The notes below the pieces were generated by a model, which was not told where the DNA came from, did not search any database, and saw nothing but the letters and a program-made list of their open reading frames with translations. A stretch of DNA of 12,464 bases from assembly GCA_017695055.1 (NCBI GenBank), contig JADILY010000113.1, positions 1 through 12,464 of the forward strand, written 5' to 3'. The translations under genes and the position numbers were made by a program. Shown here one piece after another: positions 1 through 6,139 of the stretch; positions within the stretch are counted from its first letter, which is position 1; every line of letters starts with the position of its first letter. Source of the DNA: Merdivivens faecigallinarum. Its GTDB lineage: Bacteria > Bacteroidota > Bacteroidia > Bacteroidales > UBA932.

Positions 1-6
1 AATGGC

Positions 7-24
7 TGGCTATGGGGTAGAAAA
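7..24. repeat. Right end of a third MITE-like element (truncated by window edge)
   Basis: The 18 bases TGGCTATGGGGTAGAAAA are identical to the right terminal repeat of the complete element at 527-698 (positions 681-698). The rest of this copy would lie before the window. The sequence after it (from 27) is related to that found from 771, a short distance after the element at 527-698, so part of the flank is duplicated as well. Confidence 0.6.
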
Positions 25-26
25 AG

Positions 27-148
27 TTGATTTTGTTCGGGCCACGGGCGAGAAATGAAGCCACGGATAATTCCGGAATCAGGACGACTTAAGGGCCCTT
101 TTTGGCCGTCTCTCGTTTTGGTATGAGTGGCATTATCCGCCGGTCCGG
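27..148. repeat. Diverged flank block, copy 1
   Basis: This block starts with TTGATTTTGTTCGGG and ends with TTATCCGCCGGTCCGG. It matches the block at 771-842, which starts with the same 15 bases and ends with TTATCCGTTGGTCCGG. This copy has about 50 extra bases in the middle, including the perfect palindrome AAGGGCCCTT at 91-100. In both places the block lies just downstream of the right end of an inverted-repeat element, so it may be part of a larger repeated unit. Confidence 0.6.
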
Positions 149-170
149 TATTCTTCATCTGTCTTTTGGG

Positions 171-383
171 GGGAAAGTGAACCACTTTCCCGCTTTTTTG
201 GTGCACTTTCCCGCCGAAAATGTTGATTCTACCGCCCTTTTTGCCGTTTTTCCACGGGAAAGTGAACCAAATTTCCGCGAATCGGTGGCACTTTCCCGCT
301 GGAAATGTTGATTCTACCGCCCTTTCGCCTTTTTTCCCGGGGAAAGTGAACCACTTTCCCGCGAATCAGGTGCACTTTCCCCA
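171..383. repeat. Tandem 84/85-bp repeat, about 2.5 units, with a strong dyad
   Basis: Units begin at 171, 256 and 340 with GGGAAAGTGAACCA, giving periods of 85 and 84 bases; the third unit is partial. In units 1 and 3 the start forms a perfect dyad: GGGAAAGTG, three bases (AAC), then CACTTTCCC (171-191 in unit 1). Each unit carries another CACTTTCCC about 12 bases later (204-212 in unit 1). Units 1 and 2 then share AATGTTGATTCTACCGCCCT. In unit 2 the inner dyad arm has decayed, but the outer CACTTTCCC is kept. Because the periods differ by one base, the array is out of frame with itself, which argues against it being coding. Confidence 0.85.
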
Positions 384-526
384 GAGGTTATTAAATGCCG
401 ATAGTCAACGCATCCATAAAGTTGGCTACACTTCGCGGTTCCATTTCGTGACAGATAAAGCAACATCCCGGGAGAAAAAAGACAAAGACCATGATGAAGG
501 AAGGAAAACCGTATTTTATCGGCAAA

Positions 527-698
527 TTTTCCACCACATAGCCATCTTGTTGAGTTTGATAGTGCTGATAATCAGTGTGTTGTAAAAATGTGGGCTGGCT
601 TTGGGTACTTTCTAAGGTACCCAAGCGCAGGGGTAGTTTTGGTAAAATGTTGATTGTCAATATATTGTAAAACTATCAGCTGGCTATGGGGTAGAAAA
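527..698. mobile_element. MITE-like inverted-repeat element, copy 1 (172 bp)
   Basis: The left end TTTTCCACCACATAGCCA (527-544) and the reverse complement of the right end, TTTTCTACCCCATAGCCA (698-681), match at 16 of 18 positions. The interior contains a hairpin (TTGGGTAC/GTACCCAA at 601-624), followed by AAGCGCAGG and TTTTGGTAAAATRTTGATT, which are shared with the element at 893-1062. There is no reading frame for a transposase. Equal length, shared ends and shared interior of the two copies suggest a non-autonomous mobile or dispersed repeat element. I see no obvious target-site duplication, so mobility is inference. Confidence 0.6.
601..624. repeat. Conserved hairpin inside element copy 1
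   Basis: TTGGGTAC (601-608) pairs with GTACCCAA (617-624). The stem continues inward with one T-G pair and one T-A pair, leaving a TCTA tetraloop. The same stem occurs at 965-988 with loop CACA, so the paired arms are conserved while the loop differs. Confidence 0.7.
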
Positions 699-770
699 AG
701 TGTCCCGTCCGTTCATACTTCGCTGTACGGCCTTACATATTAAGAAGCTGTTCTCCCGAAAGGATGGCAG

Positions 771-842
771 TTGATTTTGTTCGGGTCATGGAAGAGAAAT
801 AAGGACACGGAAGATTCCGACCGGAATTATCCGTTGGTCCGG
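771..842. repeat. Diverged flank block, copy 2
   Basis: This is the shorter copy of the block at 27-148: both begin TTGATTTTGTTCGGG and both end with a variant of TTATCCGNNGGTCCGG. It lies between the two complete inverted-repeat elements. About 70 bases (701-770) separate it from the element to its left, whereas copy 1 follows its element end directly, so one copy has gained or lost sequence. Confidence 0.6.
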
Positions 843-892
843 AAAAGGAATGGAAGCGGAATGAGGGGGTAAAATAGGAATTTGTCGTGTCA

Positions 893-1062
893 TTTTCCAC
901 CCCACAGCCAGCCTTCTTTTCTGGATCCGCTGACAGTCAATGGTTTACAAAAACAGGGATGGATTTGGGTACTTCACAAGGTACCCAAGCGCAGGATGAA
1001 TTTTGGTAAAATATTGATTACTAATACGTTATGAAAATAGTGGATGGACATGGGGTGGAAAA
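893..1062. mobile_element. MITE-like inverted-repeat element, copy 2 (170 bp)
   Basis: The left end TTTTCCACCCCACAGCCA (893-910) and the reverse complement of the right end, TTTTCCACCCCATGTCCA (1062-1045), match at 15 of 18 positions. It shares with the 527-698 copy the internal hairpin, the AAGCGCAGG segment and a TTTTGGTAAAATRTTGATT segment in the same order and at nearly the same spacing. No protein is encoded. TGTCCCGTCC follows a short distance after the right end in both copies (701-710 and 1085-1094). Confidence 0.6.
965..988. repeat. Conserved hairpin inside element copy 2
   Basis: TTGGGTAC (965-972) pairs with GTACCCAA (981-988), extended inward by a T-G and a T-A pair around a CACA loop. 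It is the counterpart of the hairpin at 601-624. Confidence 0.7.
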
Positions 1063-1120
1063 TGGAATGAGGAGGGGAAAAATATGTCCCGTCCACCTGC
1101 CGCCTGCCGCCTACCCGGTG

Positions 1121-1969
1121 TTAGAATATTCCGTAGAGGGCTGAGCCGGAGCCTGACATGGATGCGTATACTGCCCCGGCCTCGTAAAGGGAGGCTTTGA
1201 TTGCTCCCAAGGCGGGGTGTTTTCTGAATATGCTTTCTTCGAAATCGTTGGCGATACGGCCTTTCCATTGCTCCAAGGGCAGGGAGGATATGAGTTCACG
1301 AAGCCCGGTTTCGGGCATTGCAGGTTTTACTCCCGAGTAAGCCTCGGCGGTAGAGACGGCTATCCCCGGTGTCACAACCCCGATTTTGCGGCCCGAAAGG
1401 ATGGGGCAGGAGATGGGTGTCAGGATTTCGCCACGGCCTGAAGCGAACATCGGTCTGTTGTAGATGAAGAACGGCACATCGCTTCCGAGGTCGGAGGCAT
1501 GGATTGCGAGCCTTTCATCGTCAAGCCCGAGCGAAAACAATTCGTTCAGCATTTTCAGGGTGAAGGCAGCATCTGCCGAACCTCCTCCGAGTCCGGCCCC
1601 GGTAGGGATTCTTTTGGTAAGGGAAATGTCGGCCCCGGTAAGCGGATAGTGTGCGGCCAGTTCATTGTAGGCCTTGATGCACAAATCCTTGTCTTTCGGC
1701 CATCCGTTTTCGGAAAAATCATCATTATTGGTCGGCTTGTCCATGCCCGGTGTTCCTTCCGTGCCGGACCGGCAGTCGGCCCAGGATATTTTCAGTGTTG
1801 TCCGGCCGTCCGTGCGCGGGGTGATTTCGAGGGTATCGTACAGGTCGCCGTCATAGCCGAAATCTTTAGTAAGCGGTATGAAAACGGTCTCGATATCATG
1901 AAAACCGTCATCGCGGCGTTTCAGGATATTGAGACCTATGTTGATTTTCGGATTAGGAAAACTTTTCAT
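1121..1969 (-). CDS. ispE: 4-diphosphocytidyl-2-C-methyl-D-erythritol kinase (IspE)
   Basis: IspE uses ATP to phosphorylate CDP-methylerythritol in the cytoplasmic MEP pathway to isopentenyl diphosphate. The 282-residue protein has the usual family length. Three GHMP-kinase signatures are visible: PKINIGLN near residues 7-14 (Lys8 matches the catalytic Lys of the family), the glycine-rich ATP loop TGAGLGGGSADAA at 123-135, and the C-terminal MSGSGSALYGIF at 271-282. GSDVPFF near 162-168 carries the catalytic Asp (Asp164). The ATG at 1969 matches the family N-terminus. Residues about 62-92 form a polar loop (DCRSGTEGTPGMDKPTNNDD and following residues) that looks roughly 20 residues longer than in Bacteroides IspE from memory. 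The gene lies 93 bases downstream of nrdJ on the same strand and may be cotranscribed with it. No clear terminator follows. Confidence 0.96.
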   Translation of the reverse strand: MKSFPNPKINIGLNILKRRDDGFHDIETVFIPLTKDFGYDGDLYDTLEITPRTDGRTTLKISWADCRSGTEGTPGMDKPTNNDDFSENGWPKDKDLCIKAYNELAAHYPLTGADISLTKRIPTGAGLGGGSADAAFTLKMLNELFSLGLDDERLAIHASDLGSDVPFFIYNRPMFASGRGEILTPISCPILSGRKIGVVTPGIAVSTAEAYSGVKPAMPETGLRELISSLPLEQWKGRIANDFEESIFRKHPALGAIKASLYEAGAVYASMSGSGSALYGIF

Positions 1970-2062
1970 GTCAGCATTTCCGCTTGTAAAAGCATTACAG
2001 CTTGTGGCAATATTCTCGCTCGGAGCAGTGTTTCACTTGTGCGAGCATTTCCGCCACGGCTA
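1970..2062 (-). other. nrdJ-ispE intergenic gap with an 11-bp direct repeat
   Basis: This 93-base gap separates the nrdJ stop from the ispE start. An 11-bp direct repeat, AGCATTTCCGC on the plus strand, occurs at 1973-1983 and 2044-2054, near each end of the gap. A small dyad, TGTAA/TTACA, lies at 1986-2000. I see no TAnnTTTG promoter box and no stem plus U-run terminator here, so read-through from nrdJ into ispE is possible. Confidence 0.4.
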
Positions 2063-4591
2063 TTATCCGCACTTGGAGTAGCCGCAGTCCATGCAGACAA
2101 GGCAGCCTTCCTGGTAGACGAGGTTGTTGGAACCGCATTGACCGCATTTCTTTCCGGTTTCGTCCTTGGTACCGTTAGGGATGTATCTCTTCAAGGCGCG
2201 TTCCACACCGTTCTTCCATGTGTTGATTGAATCGGAATCGAGTTCGAGGCCCTGTACGAGGTTGAGGATGTCAACGATAGGCATTCCGTTGCGAATGACA
2301 CCGGAAATAAGTTTCGCATAGTTCCAGAACTCTTTGTTGAACATGTGCGAGATGCCTCCCACGACGTTCTCATATCCGTATTTGTCCATGTAGTGGAAGT
2401 CATAACGGGATTTTCCTCCGTTAGGATTTTTCTTCTTGACTATCCAGCCATGGTCTATGGCTGCCGGGATATGGCGGCTGTCATCGTCCACGAGACCGGT
2501 GAAGATTTCGTATGGACGGCCTTCCATAAGTCCCACGAGGGCAATCCAGTTTTCCTTGCCGTTGCGGAACCTTATGACATCGGCTTCGAGGGATATTGGC
2601 CTCTTGCGCGGATGGCGGTAGGTGTCTTTCTCCTTCTCCTTGTTGGAGACAAGCACGCCGGAGCGTGAGCCTTCACGGTATACGGTGATGCCTTTGCATC
2701 CGGATTCCCATGCGGTGCGGTATACTTTGGCCACCATCTCTTCGGTTATGTCGGACGGGAGGTTTACCGTGACACTTATCGAATGGTCCACCCATTTCTG
2801 GATTTCTCCCTGCATCCTTACTTTCGCCACCCAGTCTATGTCGGCACTCGTGGCCTTGTTGTAAGGCGATTCCTGTACGAGTTCCGCAAGCTCGTCCGGG
2901 GTCATCTGTTTCACCTGTTCGATGTTGTATCCTGCTATTTCGCACCAGGTAAGGAATTTGTGGTGGAAGACATAGTATTCTTCGAAGCAGTCTCCCTGTT
3001 CGTCCTTGTAGGATATCCTGACATTCTTGTCATTAGGATTCACTTTCTTGCGGCGTGTATAGAACGGAAGGAACACCGGTTCTATGCCGGAAGTGGTCTG
3101 GCTCATCAGGCTGGTAGTGCCGGTAGGGGCGATTGTAAGCATCGAGACGTTGCGCCTGCCGTATTTTACCATGTCTTCGTAAAGTTTTCCGTCAGCTTCC
3201 TTGATTCGGAGAATCATAGGGTTGTTCATTTCCCTGCGGTGGTCGTATATAGGGAAGGCGCCCCTTTCTCTGGCCATTTCGACGGAGCATCTGTAGGCTT
3301 CGACAGCAAGGGTTTTCTGTACATTTACGGCAAAGTCTATGGCTTCATCGCTGCCGTATCTCATCCCGAGGGCTGCAAGCATGTCGCCTTCGGCCGTAAT
3401 GCCGAGTCCTGTACGGCGGCCTCCAAGGGATTTCCTGCGGATTTTTTCCCAGAGTTCAAGCTCGGTGCGCTTGATGTCCATCTCTTCCGGATCATCGGTA
3501 ATCTTCTTGATAATCAGGTCGATTTTCTCAATTTCCAAATCGAGGAGATCGTCCATCATGCGCATGGCCTTTCTTACGTGCGCCTTGAAAAGGTCGAAAT
3601 CGAAGCGCGCTTTGTCCGTGAACGGGTCGGTTACGTATGAATACAGGTTGATTGCTATGAGACGGCAGCTGTCGTAAGGACAGAGAGGAATCTCTCCGCA
3701 AGGGTTGGTGCTGACCGTCCTGTAACCGAGGTCGGCATAACAGTCGGCAACAGATTCGCGGAGCACGGTGTCCCAGAAAAGCACACCGGGTTCGGCCGAT
3801 TTCCAGGCGTTGTGGATGATTTTCTCCCAAAGCGCTGCGGCTTCGATGTCCTGTCCGTATTTTTCCGGAACTGAAGGGTCGATAGGGAAACGCTGGTGGT
3901 ATTCCTTGTGGTCGAGGGCCGCTCTCATGAATTCGTCGTCGACTTTGATGGAAACATTGGCGCCGGTTATCTTCCCGGGCTGCATCTTTGCGTCGATGAA
4001 TCTTTCGGCATCAGGGTGTTTGATGGACAGGGTGAGCATGAGGGCCCCGCGTCTGCCGTCCTGCGCCACTTCACGGGTGGAGTTGGAGTACCTTTCCATG
4101 AACGGCACTATGCCGGTCGAGGTAAGGGCGCTGTTCATCACAGGAGAACCTGTAGGCCTTATGTGTGAAAGGTCGTGTCCGACACCTCCGCGGCGTTTCA
4201 TCAGCTGCACCTGTTCTTCGTCTATCTTCATGATGCCGCCGTAAGAATCGGCCGGATGGTCGGAGCCTATTACGAAACAGTTCGAGAGTGAAGCTACCTG
4301 ATGGTCGTTTCCGATGCCTGCCATAGGGCCTCCCTGCGGTATGATGTATTTGAAACGGTCGAGCAGTTCGAAGATTTCCTCTTCGGAGAGCGGATTAGGA
4401 TAATTTCTTTCTATCCTGGCAAATTCACGGGCAAGCCTGTGATGCATTTCTTCCGGATTTTTCTCGTAGATATGGCCGAAAGAATCCTTCTGCGCATACT
4501 TGTTAATCCATACTGAAGCCGCCAATTCATCGCCCTTGAAATATTCCCGACTGCTTTCAAGGGCCTCTTCATACGCAACTGTCTTTTCCAT
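2063..4591 (-). CDS. nrdJ: Adenosylcobalamin-dependent (class II) ribonucleotide reductase
   Basis: Class II ribonucleotide reductase makes deoxyribonucleotides in the cytoplasm, using coenzyme B12 to generate the thiyl radical, and works with or without oxygen. The 842-residue protein shows the family motifs in order: SLSNCF (Cys105, one half of the active-site redox pair), STNPCGEIPL with Asn296-Cys298-Glu300 (radical Cys298), Cys309 eleven residues later (the second redox cysteine, same spacing as in Thermotoga NrdJ), IAPTGTTSLM at 487-496 (the phosphate-binding loop), and a C-terminal cysteine cluster. That cluster (C816/C819 and C830/C833/C836/C841) looks like a zinc-ribbon tail that can re-reduce the active site. 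The start at 4591 follows a TAnnTTTG box by 28 bases. There is no NrdA/NrdB partner in the window, as expected for class II. The upstream gap of 67 bases is too short for a cobalamin riboswitch. Confidence 0.97.
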   Translation of the reverse strand: MEKTVAYEEALESSREYFKGDELAASVWINKYAQKDSFGHIYEKNPEEMHHRLAREFARIERNYPNPLSEEEIFELLDRFKYIIPQGGPMAGIGNDHQVASLSNCFVIGSDHPADSYGGIMKIDEEQVQLMKRRGGVGHDLSHIRPTGSPVMNSALTSTGIVPFMERYSNSTREVAQDGRRGALMLTLSIKHPDAERFIDAKMQPGKITGANVSIKVDDEFMRAALDHKEYHQRFPIDPSVPEKYGQDIEAAALWEKIIHNAWKSAEPGVLFWDTVLRESVADCYADLGYRTVSTNPCGEIPLCPYDSCRLIAINLYSYVTDPFTDKARFDFDLFKAHVRKAMRMMDDLLDLEIEKIDLIIKKITDDPEEMDIKRTELELWEKIRRKSLGGRRTGLGITAEGDMLAALGMRYGSDEAIDFAVNVQKTLAVEAYRCSVEMARERGAFPIYDHRREMNNPMILRIKEADGKLYEDMVKYGRRNVSMLTIAPTGTTSLMSQTTSGIEPVFLPFYTRRKKVNPNDKNVRISYKDEQGDCFEEYYVFHHKFLTWCEIAGYNIEQVKQMTPDELAELVQESPYNKATSADIDWVAKVRMQGEIQKWVDHSISVTVNLPSDITEEMVAKVYRTAWESGCKGITVYREGSRSGVLVSNKEKEKDTYRHPRKRPISLEADVIRFRNGKENWIALVGLMEGRPYEIFTGLVDDDSRHIPAAIDHGWIVKKKNPNGGKSRYDFHYMDKYGYENVVGGISHMFNKEFWNYAKLISGVIRNGMPIVDILNLVQGLELDSDSINTWKNGVERALKRYIPNGTKDETGKKCGQCGSNNLVYQEGCLVCMDCGYSKCG

Positions 4592-4619
4592 TGTAGTGCT
4601 GTTTACATGATAAGGAATA

Positions 4620-4627
4620 CAAAGATA
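4620..4627 (-). promoter_or_regulatory. Putative Bacteroidetes -7 box of nrdJ
   Basis: Read on the minus strand this is TATCTTTG, a full match to TAnnTTTG, and it lies 28 bases before the nrdJ ATG. It sits in the 67-base gap after the sufD stop. The -33 element is weak: TTG occurs only 13 bases upstream of the box instead of the usual 18-20. The site suggests that nrdJ can be transcribed separately from suf. Confidence 0.5.
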
Positions 4628-4658
4628 TACTATATAGGCGCAAGTGTGAAAAGAAAAT

Positions 4659-5360
4659 TCAGATACTTATCAATAGGTTATCAACATGTAGGCCAATGCG
4701 CTCTTTGTCAGTATCTTCATGTATCATTCCGATAATCGGTGAGACGAAGGCGCGGAGCAGAATGTCCCGTGCGTTTTTTTCGGATATTCCACGGGAACGC
4801 ATATAGAAAATCTGGTTCTCATCGAGTTTTCCGATAGTGGCCCCATGGGAACATTTTACATCGTCAGCGTAGATTTCGAGCTGGGGGAGGGTTTCGATTC
4901 TTGCGTTTTCGCTCAGGAGGATTCCGTGGCTCTCCTGATACGCCTCGGTCCTCTGGGCTCCCGGGGCGACCGTGATTTTTCCGTGGAAGCCGCATTTCGC
5001 GTTTCCGGAAGCGATAGTGCGGAAAGATTGCGTGCTCGTGCAGTTTTCGGCGAGATGCCTTACGTTGATTTTCATCTCCGTACCGTCATTCCCTTTGCAG
5101 ATGGCGGCCCCGTATATCCTGCATGAAGCGTTTTCGCCCGTGAGACGGATATCCGTGGCGAGTGAAAATCCTCCATCAGCCGCCGAATCACCGCCCGAGA
5201 GGGAGACGATTACGATTTCCAGGCTTCCTCCTTCCCGTATCTCGATGTCTGCTGGCAGTCTTTCTTCTTTTGTGCAGCCTGCCCCGTGTACGATTGTAAG
5301 CGCCATGCGCTCTTGCTGGCTTATGACGAGCCTTTTGTTGCCGGTACTGTTGTCACCCAT
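4659..5360 (-). CDS. sufD: Short Fe-S cluster assembly protein SufD (core domain only)
   Basis: SufD pairs with SufB in the SufBC2D scaffold that builds Fe-S clusters in the cytoplasm. The family is recognised from LEIYADDVKCSHGATIG (161-177), where Cys170 and His172 correspond to the conserved CxH of E. coli SufD (His360), and from ENQIFYMRSRGISEKNAR at 181-198. The protein is only 233 residues, against about 420-450 in most relatives. It starts directly with what seems to be the beta-helix core and lacks the N-terminal helical part. No upstream extension is possible as an intact gene, because the sufC stop lies five bases before the ATG at 5360. The tight packing suggests translational coupling with sufC. 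It is either a natural minimal SufD or an N-terminally truncated one with the interface residues intact; the intact frame and motifs favour the first. Confidence 0.92.
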   Translation of the reverse strand: MGDNSTGNKRLVISQQERMALTIVHGAGCTKEERLPADIEIREGGSLEIVIVSLSGGDSAADGGFSLATDIRLTGENASCRIYGAAICKGNDGTEMKINVRHLAENCTSTQSFRTIASGNAKCGFHGKITVAPGAQRTEAYQESHGILLSENARIETLPQLEIYADDVKCSHGATIGKLDENQIFYMRSRGISEKNARDILLRAFVSPIIGMIHEDTDKERIGLHVDNLLISI

Positions 5361-5365
5361 GGTTC

Positions 5366-6118
5366 TTACTTGTTGATAATCCAGTCGTAACCGCGCTGTT
5401 CGATTTCTTTCGCAAGCTCTTTTCCCGCCTCGTAGACAATGCGCCCGCCCGCGAGAACGTGTACCTTGTCCGGTACTATCATGTCAAGGAGCCTTTCGTA
5501 GTGAGTGATGACTATTGCTGACGTATCTTCCCGCTTGAGGCTGTTTACCCCGGCGGCCACTATTTTCATCGCATCCACGTCAAGTCCGCTGTCGGTCTCG
5601 TCAAGGATTGCAAGTACGGGTTCGAGCATGGCCATCTGGAAAACTTCGTTCCTTTTTTTCTCTCCCCCGGAGAATCCTACGTTCACATCCCTTTTCGCAA
5701 AGTCGCTTTTCATCTGTACAAGCTGCATCTTCTCTTTCATGAGTTTGAGGAACTCGCTTCCCGTAAGGGGCTGAAACCCTTTAGCTTCACGGTGTGCGTT
5801 CACTGCCGCTTTCATGAAGTTGGCGTTGGATACGCCCGGTATCTCTACCGGGTATTGGAAACTCAGGAAGATGCCTTCTCGGCTTCTTTCTTCCGGAGAC
5901 ATTGCGAGGAGGTCCCTGCCTCTGAAGGTGATTTCGCCTTCGGTCACTTCATAGCGGTCCCTGCCTGTGAGCACCGCCGACAATGTGCTTTTGCCGGCAC
6001 CGTTCGGCCCCATGATGGCATGGATTTCGCCTTCGTTTATCGTAAGGTTTATGCCTTTGAGTATTTCCTTGCCGTCTATGCTGGCGTGCAGATTCTTTAT
6101 TTCAAGCAATTTATTCAT
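5366..6118 (-). CDS. sufC: Fe-S cluster assembly ATPase SufC
   Basis: SufC is the ABC-type ATPase of the SufBC2D complex; ATP-driven dimerisation remodels SufB-SufD so that the nascent cluster can form. The 250-residue length is normal for the family. Visible motifs are Walker A GPNGAGKST (37-45), Q-loop FQYP with Gln88, ABC signature SGGEKKRNE (150-158), Walker B LAILDETDSGLD (169-180, catalytic Glu174) and the switch His206 in ITHYERL. The SGGEKKRNE variant and DETDSGLD are typical of SufC rather than of transporter ATPases, and no membrane partner is nearby. The ATG at 6118 lies 21 bases after the sufB stop and gives the expected N-terminus (LLEIKNLHASIDGKEIL). Confidence 0.97.
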   Translation of the reverse strand: MNKLLEIKNLHASIDGKEILKGINLTINEGEIHAIMGPNGAGKSTLSAVLTGRDRYEVTEGEITFRGRDLLAMSPEERSREGIFLSFQYPVEIPGVSNANFMKAAVNAHREAKGFQPLTGSEFLKLMKEKMQLVQMKSDFAKRDVNVGFSGGEKKRNEVFQMAMLEPVLAILDETDSGLDVDAMKIVAAGVNSLKREDTSAIVITHYERLLDMIVPDKVHVLAGGRIVYEAGKELAKEIEQRGYDWIINK

Positions 6119-6139
6119 TTTTCTATAAAAATTTTCGGT

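Larger units (their letters stand above)
1..1120. other. Gene-free repeat field upstream of the ispE 3' end
   Basis: No credible gene is visible in this stretch. The few open frames (for example 102-311, 220-585 and 391-660) mostly run through the repeats listed separately, have no homology I recognise, and encode low-complexity repeats of the type GKVNHFPA simply because one repeat unit is about 84 bases long. What the region does hold is two complete inverted-repeat-bounded elements, the end of a third, a tandem repeat and a duplicated flank block. The part from 384 to 526 shows no structure that I can identify. The region ends against the stop codon of ispE at 1121. That it is non-coding is inferred from the absence of recognisable proteins and the dominance of repeats. 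Confidence 0.75.

Noticed and set aside
171..383. CRISPR array
   Set aside because: Units are about 84 bases, only 2.5 copies, the repeated part makes up almost the whole unit, and there are no cas genes.
102..660. Open frames through the repeat field (for example 220-585 with GKVNHFPA repeats and a hydrophobic end)
   Set aside because: They follow the 84-base repeat period, have no recognisable homology, overlap each other on both strands, and the 85-base unit shifts the frame.
723..736. A 14-bp match in inverted orientation between CTGTACGGCCTTAC (723-736) and 11229-11242
   Set aside because: A 14-bp match somewhere in a window of 12 kb on both strands is expected by chance; nothing else around it matches.
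1081..1120. Terminator after ispE
   Set aside because: The CCTGCCG direct repeats there do not form a stem, and no stem precedes the T-run on the minus strand.
2783..3640. A 285-codon plus-strand open frame
   Set aside because: It is antisense to nrdJ, which carries all family motifs throughout this stretch.
4592..4658. Cobalamin riboswitch upstream of the B12-dependent nrdJ
   Set aside because: The gap is only 67 bases and lacks room and conserved B12-box sequence.
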